Notes under the pieces: model-generated | The model's database searches: none | The model's input: only the letters and a program-made list of their open reading frames with translations | Told to the model about the DNA's origin: nothing | Part shown: positions 25,297 to 35,228 of the stretch, in pieces | How the letters are laid out: each line of letters opens with the position of its first letter | How positions within the stretch are numbered: position 1 is the first letter of the stretch | Translations under genes and position numbers: made by a program | Source of the DNA: Thalassospira australica | Lineage (GTDB): Bacteria > Pseudomonadota > Alphaproteobacteria > Rhodospirillales > Thalassospiraceae | Direction: 5' to 3' | DNA: 64,000 nt | Assembly (NCBI RefSeq): GCF_000763295.1 | Contig: NZ_JRJE01000004.1 | Span: 62,001 to 126,000, forward strand

Positions 25297-25647
25297 ATGA
25301 CCACAACAATTTCCCGCAGTGACCTTCAGGCCGCCCTTGGTTCCGCCAATGCCCCGGTTCTGATCGAAGCCCTTCCGGCGCGTTATTATGTTGATGCCCA
25401 CCTGCCCGGTGCAATCAACATCCCCCATGACAAGATTGATGAAACCGTCAAAACCATCTTGCCGGACCTTGATGCGCCGATTGTCGTCTATTGCGCCAAC
25501 GGCCCGTGTAATAATTCCGGCATCGCCCAGGTGGCCTTGACCAAACTTGGCTATCGCAATGTGCGTGATTATCACGACGGCAAGCAGGACTGGCTTGATG
25601 CAGGCCTGCCGCTACAGGGCCAAGGCGCGCTTGAGACATCCGGCTAA
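25297..25647 (+). CDS. Single-domain rhodanese-like protein
   Basis: 116 residues with ALPARYYVDAHLPGAINIPHDKI (the rhodanese AHLPGA hallmark) and a catalytic-loop cysteine in VVYCANGPCNNSG (Cys about 66, second Cys about 71). WLDAGLPLQG ends the domain. Rhodaneses move sulfane sulfur to an acceptor. The active loop CANGPC lacks the arginine common in CRxGxR enzymes. It starts at ATG 25297 and is followed by its own strong terminator. Confidence 0.9.
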   Translation: MTTTISRSDLQAALGSANAPVLIEALPARYYVDAHLPGAINIPHDKIDETVKTILPDLDAPIVVYCANGPCNNSGIAQVALTKLGYRNVRDYHDGKQDWLDAGLPLQGQGALETSG

Positions 25648-25682
25648 CGCCCATTCCCCAACGCGCACCACAAAAACAGTAA

Positions 25683-25714
25683 AACGGGCCGACATAAAAT
25701 TGTCGGCCCGTTGT
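25683..25714 (+). terminator. Terminator of the rhodanese gene
   Basis: AACGGGCCGACA and TGTCGGCCCGTT form a perfect 12-bp stem with a 6-base loop. It has only a weak T-tract but is well placed 35 bp after the stop. Confidence 0.75.
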
Positions 25715-25731
25715 ACAACAAGGAGAAATTC

Positions 25732-26376
25732 TTAAAGATTGACTGCTCGCCGTCTTAACCAATCCCCCCAGCAGCTCAAAAACTCTCGAAAGGCCGGGAT
25801 CGAAATCCTAAGTACTTGACTCCCTCTTCGATTCTCAAAATCGCAGACAAACGCCAAATAGCTTGCCTCACCATCGTAGCTGGTCTGACCGTTCGCATCT
25901 AAGTAAGCAACATTGCCGTGAGCCAATGAATGACGAAAACACTTGATGACATCGTTGACAGTTAGCTCTGCGACAATGGCATTAGCTTCAGGCTCATTCA
26001 GCCTATCAGCGACCTCGAGAGGCAAACCCTCTGGAACCAAGACGACTTTGTCTTCTTTAGAAGAGTTTCTAAAGTAAGCCCATTCCGCCGATTTTATCCA
26101 ATCAACCTCATGGACCTTCTTCTTCATCAATCGACGGAATTCGACAAAAACAACCTTATCTGTATTAAACTCGTTAGCTCGATCATTTTTCTGCTTAAAG
26201 CGCTCAAACGGAACAATTATCATAGGCATCGCCATCGAAAGAAGAAACGTTACCGTCAGACTTCCTCTACCATCCTCAGCAGCAATATTGTTCTCGACGT
26301 TGGCATATAGCCCTTCAAGGATCGCCAGACTACGAGCTGGGATTTCGGTACCATAAAGCTTTGGAATCCCCATCAA
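25732..26376 (-). CDS. HEPN-like protein, function unknown
   Basis: 214 residues, AT-richer than both neighbours. The segment VIKCFRHSLAHGNVAYLD (about residues 143-160) has the R-x4-H spacing (RHSLAH) that marks HEPN domains, many of which are RNases in toxin or defence systems. The surrounding sequence (GSLTVTFLLSMAMPMIIVPFERFK near the start, ISIPAFREFLSCWGDWL at the end) is helical. It resembles plasmid-borne HEPN families by motif only. It stands alone between a rhodanese and an aminotransferase gene, with no antitoxin-like partner seen. It was probably acquired horizontally. Confidence 0.6.
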   Translation of the reverse strand: MMGIPKLYGTEIPARSLAILEGLYANVENNIAAEDGRGSLTVTFLLSMAMPMIIVPFERFKQKNDRANEFNTDKVVFVEFRRLMKKKVHEVDWIKSAEWAYFRNSSKEDKVVLVPEGLPLEVADRLNEPEANAIVAELTVNDVIKCFRHSLAHGNVAYLDANGQTSYDGEASYLAFVCDFENRRGSQVLRISIPAFREFLSCWGDWLRRRAVNL

Positions 26377-26387
26377 ACACTCCGAGC

Positions 26388-27560
26388 TTATTTGGAGAAC
26401 GCCTTTTTCATGCGCTCAATCGCTTCGTTCATTTTGATTTCTTCCTTACAGAAACAGAACCGCACGAAGTTGCGCACACCGCCATCTTCGCCCTGATAGA
26501 AGGCCGACACCGGAATGGCGACGACGCCTGCTTCCTTGATCATGATCTGACAGAACTCGACATCATCACAATCATACCCCAACGGACGGAAATCACAGGT
26601 TATGAAATAGGTGCCCTGGGAATCGAGCACATCAAACCCGACCTCCTTTAACCCCTTCATCAGGAAATCACGTTTGCCCTGCATCTCAGCGGTAAAGGCT
26701 TCGAAATATGCGTCTTCCTTGTTCAGACCATAGGCCACACCATGCTGCAATGCCGGGGGCACGGTAAAGACAAGGAACTGGTGGGCCTTTTTGATCGGCT
26801 CCATCAATTTGGCGCAGGCCGTGACATAACCGATTTTCCAACCGGTCAACGAAAACGTCTTGCCTGCCGATCCAATGCGCACGGTGCGTTCATGCATGCC
26901 CGGAAATGTCATCAGCGGCGTGTGCTTGCGCCCGTCAAAGACAAGGTGCTCATAAACCTCGTCACACAGCGCGACCACGTCATGCTTGATGCACAGATCG
27001 GCAATGAATTGCAGTTCATCATCGCCATAAACCTTGGAACACGGGTTTTGCGGCGAGTTGATCAGGATCAGCTTGGTTTTTTCGGAAAAGGCTGCGGCCA
27101 GTTCTTCGCGTGGCAAATCCCAGCTTGGCGGGGTTACACGCACCAGCTTGGGAATACCGCCTGCCAGCTTCACAATCGGAAGGTAGCTGTCATAAAGAGG
27201 CTCGATCAGGATCACCTCATCGCCAGGCGCCACCAGTCCAAGAATGACATTTGCCAACCCTTCGGTCGCGCCAACAGACACCAGCACTTCTTTCTTGGGG
27301 TCGACCTCGATGCCATAAAACCGTTTGTTGTGATCGGCAACGGCCTGCAAAAGTTCCGGCACCCCTGCCAGCGGCGGATACTGGTTGGACAGCTCCATCG
27401 TTGCCTTGGCGGCAGCTTCGCGGATATCGGCCGGTCCATCCTCGTCTGGTGCGCCCTGCCCCAGATTGATGGCCTGGTGTTTTTGGGCCAGTTCGTTCAT
27501 CACTTCAAAAATCGTGATACCGCCCGAAGCGAAAAGCGGGTTGCCGACAAAATCGGTCAT
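26388..27560 (-). CDS. Class I PLP aminotransferase
   Basis: 390 residues from ATG 27560, with AAGGACG upstream; an in-frame extension to 27695 has no ribosome site and no homology. INLGQGAPDEDGP, NSPQNPCSKVY (PLP-ring and phosphate region), ALCDEVYEHLVFDG (Asp and Tyr contacts), and SAGKTFSLTGWKIGY (Schiff-base Lys) are all present; FVRFCFCKEE has the C-terminal substrate arginine. The pattern is that of the methionine/kynurenine-type aminotransferases (YbdL-like). It catalyses reversible amino transfer to a 2-oxo acid. The exact substrate is uncertain. Confidence 0.93.
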   Translation of the reverse strand: MTDFVGNPLFASGGITIFEVMNELAQKHQAINLGQGAPDEDGPADIREAAAKATMELSNQYPPLAGVPELLQAVADHNKRFYGIEVDPKKEVLVSVGATEGLANVILGLVAPGDEVILIEPLYDSYLPIVKLAGGIPKLVRVTPPSWDLPREELAAAFSEKTKLILINSPQNPCSKVYGDDELQFIADLCIKHDVVALCDEVYEHLVFDGRKHTPLMTFPGMHERTVRIGSAGKTFSLTGWKIGYVTACAKLMEPIKKAHQFLVFTVPPALQHGVAYGLNKEDAYFEAFTAEMQGKRDFLMKGLKEVGFDVLDSQGTYFITCDFRPLGYDCDDVEFCQIMIKEAGVVAIPVSAFYQGEDGGVRNFVRFCFCKEEIKMNEAIERMKKAFSK

Positions 27561-27835
27561 GAGGCGTCCTTTTATATTATGGTCATTCACCGGTGGGTGG
27601 CATCCAGCGGTTCCAATTCCCCTGTCAGCGGCCTTGGTGCGCAATAATATGCAGATGCACGATCGAACAACAAATACAATTGCATAAGCGTACACGGCGG
27701 TATTCAGGCCGATCTCGAGTCACGGGTATCCTGCACAAAATTCATCGTCAAAAGAACCCCTTCTTCGCAATTCTGGTCATGCGGCAACAACAAATTACAG
27801 GGCCAACTGCGCGGAACCCCCGCCGATCTTCCGTT

Positions 27836-27852
27836 TGCACAGTGCGTTTGCA
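27836..27852 (+). promoter_or_regulatory. Possible NtrC binding site
   Basis: TGCAC-N7-TTGCA over 17 bp resembles the NtrC dyad, which has TGCAC and GTGCA ends at the same spacing. It lies about 120 bp upstream of the candidate sigma-54 promoter, the usual enhancer distance. Confidence 0.4.
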
Positions 27853-27972
27853 TATTTTTTGGGCAATTTGCTTAAAACGCAGTCACAATACGGTGTAAAA
27901 ATCGCAAAATTCTTGTGGGTTTTACTGGGTTTTCGCACCAAGAATCCCTAGAATGCCGTGGCCGGTGAAAAC

Positions 27973-27988
27973 TGGCATGGTCCATGCA
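27973..27988 (+). promoter_or_regulatory. Sigma-54 (-24/-12) promoter of glnB
   Basis: TGGCATGGTCCATGCA keeps the GG-N10-GC spacing of sigma-54 promoters and lies 71 bp before the glnB start. Nitrogen-limited expression through NtrC is expected from known PII genes. Confidence 0.7.
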
Positions 27989-27992
27989 ATAG

Positions 27993-28397
<405 letters not shown>

Positions 28398-28458
28398 TCG
28401 GTCATGCCATCAAAGAACACCATACGGTAACTAATTATGAGTTTTAAAGGGTTGCATC

Positions 28459-29868
28459 ATGTCTGACGCTGCTTCTGTACTTAATCTGATCAAAGAAAAA
28501 GGCATCCAGTTTGTCGATCTGCGCTTTACCGATTCCAAAGGTAAATGGCAGCACACCGCGCAGGATATCTGCACGATCGACGAAGACGTTTTTGTTGACG
28601 GCATCATGTTCGACGGTTCGTCGATCGCCGGTTGGAAAGACATTAACGAATCTGACATGATCCTGATGCCGGATCCGGCCACCGCTGTTGTTGATCCGTT
28701 CACCGCTCAGCCGTGCCTGATCCTGTTCTGCGACGTTATCGAACCGGCCACCGGCCAGGGTTACGAGCGTTGCCCGCGTTCGACCGCGAAACGCGCACTT
28801 GCTTACATGAAGTCGGCAGGCATCGGCGACACCGCATTCTTCGGTGCAGAGCCGGAATTCTTCCTGTTTGACGATGTTCGCTGGAGCACCTCGCAGGAAA
28901 GCATGGCTTATGCGCTTGACTCCGAAGAAGGTCCGTACAACACCGGCACCGAATTCGAAGGCGGCAACCGCGGCCACCGTCCGGGTCCGAAGGGTGGTTA
29001 CTTCCCGGTCCCGCCGGTTGACTCGGCAAACGACATCCGTGCCGAAATGGTCAACTACATCAACGAAATGGGCGTGCGTTGCGAAAAGCACCACCATGAA
29101 GTTGCACCGTCGCAGCACGAACTGGGCATTGCCTTTGGCACCCTGATCGAACATGCCGACGCCATCCAGATCTACAAATACTGCATCCAGATGGTTGCAC
29201 ACCAGTATGGCAAAACCGCAACCTTCATGCCGAAGCCGATCTTCGGCGACAATGGTTCGGGCATGCATGTTCACCAGTCAATCTGGAACGAAGGCAAGCC
29301 GCTGTTTGCTGGTAATGGCTATGCGGATCTGTCTGACACCGCCCTGTATTACATCGGCGGCATCATCAAGCATGCCAAGGCACTGAACGCCTTCACCAAC
29401 CCGTCGACCAACTCTTACAAGCGTCTGGTCCCGGGCTTCGAAGCACCGGTTCTGCTGGCATATTCTGCCCGTAACCGTTCAGCATCCTGCCGTATCCCGT
29501 ACACCGCATCGCCGAAAGGCAAGCGCGTCGAGATCCGCTTCCCGGATGCGATGGCCAACCCGTACCTTGCATTCACCGCAATGCTGATGGCCGGCCTTGA
29601 CGGGATCGAGAACAAGATCCACCCGGGCGAAGCAATGGACAAAAACCTCTATGACCTTCCGCCGGAAGAGCTCAAAGAAGTTCCGACCGTTTGCGGCTCG
29701 CTGCGTGAAGCTCTTGCAAGCCTCGATGCAGACCGCGAGTTCCTGAAAAAAGGCGACGTCATGACCGACGACCTGATCAACGCGTATATCGAGTTGAAAA
29801 CGGAAGAAGTCATTCGCTTCGAACAGGCTCCGCACCCGGTCGAATTCGACATGTACTACAGCGCATAA
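28459..29868 (+). CDS. glnA: Glutamine synthetase type I
   Basis: 469 residues, typical of GSI-beta: [16 protein letters not shown]-equivalent region [26 protein letters not shown] (ATP and glutamate site), [10 protein letters not shown], and the adenylylation loop [10 protein letters not shown] with Tyr398. It makes glutamine from glutamate, ammonia and ATP. The presence of the adenylylation tyrosine and of glnB just upstream indicates control by the PII-GlnE cascade. It ends with a strong terminator. Confidence 0.98.
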   Translation: MSDAASVLNLIKEKGIQFVDLRFTDSKGKWQHTAQDICTIDEDVFVDGIMFDGSSIAGWKDINESDMILMPDPATAVVDPFTAQPCLILFCDVIEPATGQGYERCPRSTAKRALAYMKSAGIGDTAFFGAEPEFFLFDDVRWSTSQESMAYALDSEEGPYNTGTEFEGGNRGHRPGPKGGYFPVPPVDSANDIRAEMVNYINEMGVRCEKHHHEVAPSQHELGIAFGTLIEHADAIQIYKYCIQMVAHQYGKTATFMPKPIFGDNGSGMHVHQSIWNEGKPLFAGNGYADLSDTALYYIGGIIKHAKALNAFTNPSTNSYKRLVPGFEAPVLLAYSARNRSASCRIPYTASPKGKRVEIRFPDAMANPYLAFTAMLMAGLDGIENKIHPGEAMDKNLYDLPPEELKEVPTVCGSLREALASLDADREFLKKGDVMTDDLINAYIELKTEEVIRFEQAPHPVEFDMYYSA

Positions 29869-29898
29869 TCTTCCATCCGGAAGACCACACTTACGCGA

Positions 29899-29930
29899 AA
29901 CGCCCGGCCAGATTGGCCGGGCGTTTTTCA
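29899..29930 (+). terminator. Terminator of glnBA
   Basis: AACGCCCGGCCA and TGGCCGGGCGTT form a 12-bp stem with a 3-base loop followed by TTTT. Confidence 0.92.
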
Positions 29931-30028
29931 TTGGCATTTAAACTGTTTGCTTACCCCTTACAGATAAAATTTGACCTTATCTTGGGGATGGGGATTAAAT
30001 CGACCTTATGAGCAAGGCGATCACTATC

Positions 30029-31687
30029 CTACGTCTCGTTGGAGTACAGATCAGGTTCGAGCGCTGCTGAATAGAGGCAATATTGGGCTTTGCCCGCGGC
30101 CTTGGCTTCATACATCGCCTTGTCAGCTCGGCGGAGCTGTTCGTTCATATCACACCCGCCCCCCTCAAACACCGAGAACCCGATTGAGGCCGAGATACCG
30201 CAATCGTGCCCTTCCCAGATAAAAGGTTTGGTCATCTCGGCAAGAATTGCGTCGGCAATCTCGTTCATTTCCTTTTCCCGCCCCTTGTTCAAAAACAACA
30301 AGGTAAATTCGTCACCGCCCAGACGTGCGACCTCTTCGGCCCGCCGTCCAGCACGTTTAAGGCGCTTGCCGGTTTCTACCAACACCCAGTCGCCCGCAGC
30401 ATGGCCCTGTGTATCGTTCAAAACCTTGAACCCGTCCAGATCGAGTATGAAAATCGCCGCAGGCGTATCCGTCCCGCGCAGCACACTTTCACATTGTTCA
30501 AGTTTCTGCATAAAGCGCGCCCGGTTGGCCAGCCCCGTCAGTTCATCATTGTTGGCCTTGTTCTGAAGCTCGCGCGCAGCATGCTTTTGTTTTGTGATGT
30601 CACTGGTCCACCAAAGAACAGCTTCTTCGCCCTCAAACGACAACGGTTCAAGCGACGTTTTAAGCCAGCGTGCATCGGCCATTTCAGGTCGACGCAGACG
30701 AATTTCGACATCTTGAAGTTCACCAAGGGCGTCCATGTCTTCAAGCGACTTTTTGCGATAACGTTCAGACAGCAAGACTGAATCAGATGGCTTCTTGTCG
30801 TTTTCAAGCCCCAGCATCTGGGAAAATGTGCTGTTAAAGAACTTGAACTCGCCACTATCACGACAGGAAATCCCAACGCCAATCGGCGCCGTTTCAAGCA
30901 ATCCTGTCAGTCGTTCTGATGCCTCGGCGACCTCGGCCTGCGCCTGTTTCAAGCTGGTAACATCAATCAAAGACCCAATGGTGCCGGCAATCGCACCACT
31001 GGGCCCCTTAAGGGTTGCGGCAGCAAACAGGGCAGTCCGTTCCACATCATCAAGCACAAAACTGATTTCATCGCGCACCTCCCCTTCTTCCTTTTGCAAG
31101 GGGGCTTCGTGATCCCGGATCGTTTGCGCAAGGCTTTCTGGTGCAATCTCGGCCAGCTGCTTGCCTGTAACGGCCTTGGTTTCGAGCCCGAACAACGCGG
31201 CAAACGCCCCGTTACAACGGGTCACAACATTTTCACGGTTTTTGAGATAAATCGGTGCTGGCAAGACATCGATCAAATGCTGAATAAAGGTCTTGTGATC
31301 GGCCAATGCCTTGACCAATTCCTGTGCACGGCCATCATCGCGCAACACAAGTGCAATCGTATTGCCTGGCCCCGTGTCGCAGTGCCAAAGAAATAGCGTT
31401 TTGCCCATGCGAAAACCGGGAAGCTCGGTGTGTTTTCCCGATGAAATGGCTGCAAGTGCGGTTCTTACCGCCGAAACAGGATCACCGTCGGTAAATTCCC
31501 CGTTTTTGGCAAGATACGCAAGAATCTGCTTAACCTCAATGCCAGAACGCAAAACCGATTTGGCATCGCCAAGCTGCTTTTGGGCTGCTGCATTGACGTG
31601 GACAATCTTGAGATCATCCGGATCAAGAAAAATAAGACTGTCGCGTGACAACGCCGCTGTTGCCACAACATCTGCACTGACTGACAA
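30029..31687 (-). CDS. PAS-PAS-PAS-GGDEF diguanylate cyclase, cytoplasmic
   Basis: 552 residues with no membrane helix. PAS-like segments begin near 15 (SLIFLDPDDLKIVHVNAAAQ), 137 (LIDVLPAPIYLKNRENVV) and 285 (LLETAPIGVGISCRDSGEF). The GGDEF domain has DELTGLANRARFM, DLDGFKVLND and ARLGGDEFTLLF (intact catalytic site). The product-inhibition site that normally reads RxxD is RRAE, so feedback control may be weak. It makes cyclic di-GMP from GTP. It is a single-gene unit on the minus strand, convergent with glnA. Confidence 0.93.
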   Translation of the reverse strand: MSVSADVVATAALSRDSLIFLDPDDLKIVHVNAAAQKQLGDAKSVLRSGIEVKQILAYLAKNGEFTDGDPVSAVRTALAAISSGKHTELPGFRMGKTLFLWHCDTGPGNTIALVLRDDGRAQELVKALADHKTFIQHLIDVLPAPIYLKNRENVVTRCNGAFAALFGLETKAVTGKQLAEIAPESLAQTIRDHEAPLQKEEGEVRDEISFVLDDVERTALFAAATLKGPSGAIAGTIGSLIDVTSLKQAQAEVAEASERLTGLLETAPIGVGISCRDSGEFKFFNSTFSQMLGLENDKKPSDSVLLSERYRKKSLEDMDALGELQDVEIRLRRPEMADARWLKTSLEPLSFEGEEAVLWWTSDITKQKHAARELQNKANNDELTGLANRARFMQKLEQCESVLRGTDTPAAIFILDLDGFKVLNDTQGHAAGDWVLVETGKRLKRAGRRAEEVARLGGDEFTLLFLNKGREKEMNEIADAILAEMTKPFIWEGHDCGISASIGFSVFEGGGCDMNEQLRRADKAMYEAKAAGKAQYCLYSAALEPDLYSNET

Positions 31688-31871
31688 GACACCCGATGCG
31701 CTGTAAAACAGCGCGCTCCCTGTTATCGCGGTTTCGTTGATGTCCCTGTTCAGGCCTTTTCGAGCAGCCTGTTATTTTTTATATGCCAAACCCATTGCAT
31801 ATACTTGAGAATAAGTCATTAGTTTTCTTGAATATCCGCGCACCAATCAGGAAAGCTTTATCTGATCTCCG

Positions 31872-32204
31872 CTATTCTTTCGCCGGAAGGTCGATATAGC
31901 CGCGATCGATGCAGTGTTCGAGTTCCTGGGCGGCTGCGAGCATTTCCTGAAACGTTTCCCGAAGATGTTTGAGCTTGGCAAGTTCTTCGGGCGTCGGATG
32001 CTGATCACTGCGATCATCGGAGAGTTTAAAGGCAAACTTCAGGTAATCCGCACGCAGGCGCGCCACTGTGATCATAAGTGGCACAGCATTTTCGACCGAC
32101 ATATCGGGAATTGCCGGGCTGATGATCTCGTGATTGATCTCGCGAAGGACATGCTCCATGCCCATCATGAAGCGGCTTTTGCTGCGGGTCGGGTCCTGTG
32201 TCAT
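31872..32204 (-). CDS. Conserved hypothetical helical protein
   Basis: 110 residues, highly charged and predicted helical: MGMEHVLREINHEIISPAIPDMSVENAVPLMITVARLRADYLKFAF, then EELAKLKHLRETFQEMLAAAQELEHCIDRGYIDLPAKE. There are no transmembrane or catalytic motifs. Codon use is like the neighbours, which supports it as real. I do not recognise the family. It is transcribed divergently from the OsmC gene. Confidence 0.65.
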   Translation of the reverse strand: MTQDPTRSKSRFMMGMEHVLREINHEIISPAIPDMSVENAVPLMITVARLRADYLKFAFKLSDDRSDQHPTPEELAKLKHLRETFQEMLAAAQELEHCIDRGYIDLPAKE

Positions 32205-32401
32205 GGCTGTAACTCCTACACCATAAGGATCTGAACGATCTGCACAGTATCACGCGCGAAAGTAAAAACTCCCATAACAATACACCACGCACGGTAGGGG
32301 CAGGCCCCATACATTTCACACACCCGCCCCCATCTCAACCTTGCAGCCATCCGTCAAGCAGGTTAGACCCAAGGATCGACACTGCATAAAATGGGAATGC
32401 A

Positions 32402-32809
32402 ATGATGGAAGCACACGTTAAGTGGCTTGAGAACCTTACATTTACCGGCACATCGGGCACCGGCCACGGCGTTGTCATGGATGGCGACAAGGATAACGGT
32501 TTCGGCCCCAGCCCGATGGAGATGCTTCTGCTGGGTCTTGGCGGATGTTCGTCCGTTGATGTCGTTCACATCCTTAAAAAGGGACGCGAAAACGTTCTGG
32601 ATGTCGAAACCGACGTAAAAGCCGAACGGGCGAAAACCGACCCGAAAGTTTTCACCAAGATCCACCTGCACTTCAAGGTCAAGGGCGAGAACCTTAATGA
32701 AACCAAGGTCGGCCGTGCGGTTGAACTGTCGGCTGAGAAATATTGTTCTGCCTCGATCATGCTGTCAAAAGCAGCAGAGGTCACCCATAGCTGGGAACTC
32801 GTCGCGTAA
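32402..32809 (+). CDS. OsmC/Ohr-superfamily peroxiredoxin-like protein
   Basis: 135 residues. FGPSPMEMLLLGLGGCSSVDVVHIL carries the first cysteine (about 48) and ELSAEKYCSASIMLSKAAEV the second (about 115), the redox pair of OsmC/YhfA proteins. These reduce organic hydroperoxides, usually as dimers with the active site at the interface. It sits alone with its own terminator. Of the subgroups, the pattern is closest to YhfA rather than Ohr. Confidence 0.92.
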   Translation: MMEAHVKWLENLTFTGTSGTGHGVVMDGDKDNGFGPSPMEMLLLGLGGCSSVDVVHILKKGRENVLDVETDVKAERAKTDPKVFTKIHLHFKVKGENLNETKVGRAVELSAEKYCSASIMLSKAAEVTHSWELVA

Positions 32810-32839
32810 TCACGCAACACCTGATTTACGACCACCTTT

Positions 32840-32869
32840 AAAAGCGATCTGATTTCAGGTCGCTTTTTT
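32840..32869 (+). terminator. Terminator of the OsmC gene
   Basis: AAAGCGA-T-CTGA and TCAGGTCGCTTT pair, followed by TTT; 30 bp after the stop. Confidence 0.85.
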
Positions 32870-32959
32870 GTTGCTCGCACGCAAGCGATTCTCGCGCTAC
32901 GATCCGAACAAACCGGGGCATCGCCCGGAAACAACACAAGAACCGAACGGAGAACGCCA

Positions 32960-34264
32960 ATGGGCACGTCGCAAACGATACAGGCAGGTCTGGCGACCAT
33001 TGCCCTTGCTGCTGCTTTGGCAATCGGTGCCTGTTCAAAACAGGACCCGATCGAGAGCCCGTCGGGCCGCGCCATTGGTCCACCTTCCATGGAGGTTTCG
33101 TTTGACGACTATGTGCAGTCGACACGTGCTCAACTCCGTGATGTTCTTTCTTCAAAACGGTTCTCACGCGAAAACAAGCCATTTGGCGATTATGATATCG
33201 ATCAGGTCGTTGAAATGCGGGCACCTTATGCCCTTGAACCAGAAACCCTATCCTGTGATGTAACCGGCAGCGACCCGACCAAGGGAAATCGCGTTGGTTT
33301 TCTGATGGTGCATGGCCTGACCGACAGTCCATATTGGCTTAGCGATGTTCGCGACGATCTGCGTAAACGGTTTCCATGTGCATCTTTTCACGGCGTATTA
33401 CTTCCGGGTCACGGCACTGTTCCGGGTGATTTGATGGATGTGCGCTTTGATGACTGGCTTCAAACCGTACGGTTTGGTGTAAACAGCTTTGACGATGAAA
33501 TCGATCATATCATTCCAGTGGGCTTTTCCACAGGCGCCGCCCTTATTGGGCGTGTTTTTGCCGAACAAACACATGATGACCGGATCAAAGGCCTGATCAT
33601 GCTTTCTCCGGGCCTTGCTGCCAAAAGTGATCAGGCGTGGCTGACACCCTATGTCCGTTATGTCAGACACTGGGTCGGTCAAGGGCAGAACAATGATCCG
33701 GGGAAGTATGGCTCCATGGCGATGAATGCCGCAGCAGAATTTCATCTTTTGACCGAACCGTATCGGGAAGGAACATTACCGTCGTTAAACGTTCCGGTCT
33801 TTGCGGTTGTCAGTTCAGACGACCAGACGATCAATGCCGGGCGTGTGGTTGATTTTTTCTGTGACAAGGTGGCCCACCCAACCCGCAATCTGATTTGGTA
33901 TCAGGGTGAAACCGCCCTGCCACGAACGGCGTCATCCTGTGAGGGCATTGATATTGTGCCTTCTGAAAATCCGGAGTTGCGCACGCTTAACCATGCCCAT
34001 ATCGCCATCACCTTGCGCCCCAACAATCCGGTTTACGGGATTGATGGCCCTGTTGTTGATTGTGGGCACTATGATGAAGACATGGCGCATGCCGCCTGTT
34101 TGAATGGACCAGATACAGTCTATGGCGAACGCAACCTGCTTGATAGCGTCACACCGGGCACATTACGACGCGGGACCTTCAACCCCGATTTCACCGGCAT
34201 GATGGGCAAGATGTCAGGTTTTGTCATCGCCACTTTGACTGGCGAAAACATCACCGGCAATTAG
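32960..34264 (+). CDS. Lipoprotein alpha/beta hydrolase
   Basis: 434 residues. The N-terminus is a lipoprotein signal with lipobox AIGAC (Cys25), so the enzyme is probably anchored in the periplasm. VGFLMVHGLTDSPYWLSDV is the oxyanion region; PVGFSTGAALIGRV holds the nucleophile Ser (about 189); an Asp in AVVSSDDQTINA and a His in LNHAHIAI are candidate triad partners. The cap is long, and two CxxD/C segments near the end may make disulfides. It is followed 15 bp downstream by a second hydrolase gene, likely co-transcribed. The substrate is unknown; lipid or ester hydrolysis is usual. Confidence 0.88.
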   Translation: MGTSQTIQAGLATIALAAALAIGACSKQDPIESPSGRAIGPPSMEVSFDDYVQSTRAQLRDVLSSKRFSRENKPFGDYDIDQVVEMRAPYALEPETLSCDVTGSDPTKGNRVGFLMVHGLTDSPYWLSDVRDDLRKRFPCASFHGVLLPGHGTVPGDLMDVRFDDWLQTVRFGVNSFDDEIDHIIPVGFSTGAALIGRVFAEQTHDDRIKGLIMLSPGLAAKSDQAWLTPYVRYVRHWVGQGQNNDPGKYGSMAMNAAAEFHLLTEPYREGTLPSLNVPVFAVVSSDDQTINAGRVVDFFCDKVAHPTRNLIWYQGETALPRTASSCEGIDIVPSENPELRTLNHAHIAITLRPNNPVYGIDGPVVDCGHYDEDMAHAACLNGPDTVYGERNLLDSVTPGTLRRGTFNPDFTGMMGKMSGFVIATLTGENITGN

Positions 34265-34278
34265 GATCTGATGAGCCA

Positions 34279-35205
34279 ATGACGTTTGTGATTGATCAGT
34301 TCACCAGCCCTGACAACATCACACTCAGATACGCGCTGAGCAGCCCGCCAAACGCGCAACATTACGTATTGGTGCTGCAAGGGCGCGGCGAATATGTCGA
34401 ACGCTATCAGGAAACCACTGAGGACCTTGCCGAGCGGGGGTTGGGCTGCGTGACATTTGATTTTCGCGGTCATGGCGGGTCAACACGCGCAACAAACGAC
34501 CGCACCATGGGCTATGTCGCAGACGTTGCCCAATATGCAACAGACGTTCGCCGCGTTATGGACCACGTTAAACACACCCATGGCGTTGAATGCGAACTGG
34601 TTCTGACGCATTCGACCGGTGGGCTAGTTGCCATGGGCATGATGCTTGATCAGCCTGACCTTTGGCAAAGTGCCGTAATGATCGCCCCGTTTTTCGGGCT
34701 TGGCGGACCGGACTGGATATCTCTTGCGGCACAGTTCATTTCAGCCAGCCTGTGCCGCTATGGCTTTGACAAGCAATATCTGCCCGGACAAAGCAAACTC
34801 AGCCCGCTTTCGGCATTTGATCCGCAAAATATCCTGACATCCGACCCTGTACGCTACGCGCGCAACGTCGCCATACTGGAAAACACCCCCGATCTTGTTG
34901 TTGGCGGCGTTTCTGCCGGATGGCTTGATGCCTGTTTCAAGGCACAGGCATCCCTATCTGATCGGGTTGAACAGATGAAATCCGGGGCCCTGAGCCTGCC
35001 CCCAATTACCATGACCCTGGCTGGCAATGATCAGGTTGTCTCCAATTCGGTAACCGAAGAGATGTTTGGCAGCCTGCCCAACATCACAATTCGTGAAATC
35101 CCCGAAGCACGACACGAAATACTGCAGGAACGCGACCTTTATCGCGACCAGTTCTGGAAGATATTCGACGACCATATCGAACGTTGCGCTTTGCGCTCGC
35201 AATAG
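34279..35205 (+). CDS. Alpha/beta hydrolase, lysophospholipase/monoacylglycerol-lipase type
   Basis: 308 residues without a signal peptide. LVLQGRGEYVERYQETTEDLAERGLGCVTFDFRGHGGSTR matches the lysophospholipase-L2 group. LVLTHSTGGLVAMGMML carries the Ser nucleophile (about 116), AGNDQVVSNS the Asp, and PEARHEILQE the His. It is 15 bp after the lipoprotein hydrolase gene. The pair could act on the same lipid class in two compartments. Confidence 0.9.
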   Translation: MTFVIDQFTSPDNITLRYALSSPPNAQHYVLVLQGRGEYVERYQETTEDLAERGLGCVTFDFRGHGGSTRATNDRTMGYVADVAQYATDVRRVMDHVKHTHGVECELVLTHSTGGLVAMGMMLDQPDLWQSAVMIAPFFGLGGPDWISLAAQFISASLCRYGFDKQYLPGQSKLSPLSAFDPQNILTSDPVRYARNVAILENTPDLVVGGVSAGWLDACFKAQASLSDRVEQMKSGALSLPPITMTLAGNDQVVSNSVTEEMFGSLPNITIREIPEARHEILQERDLYRDQFWKIFDDHIERCALRSQ

Positions 35206-35228
35206 ACCCTTTTGTGCAAATGACGGGT

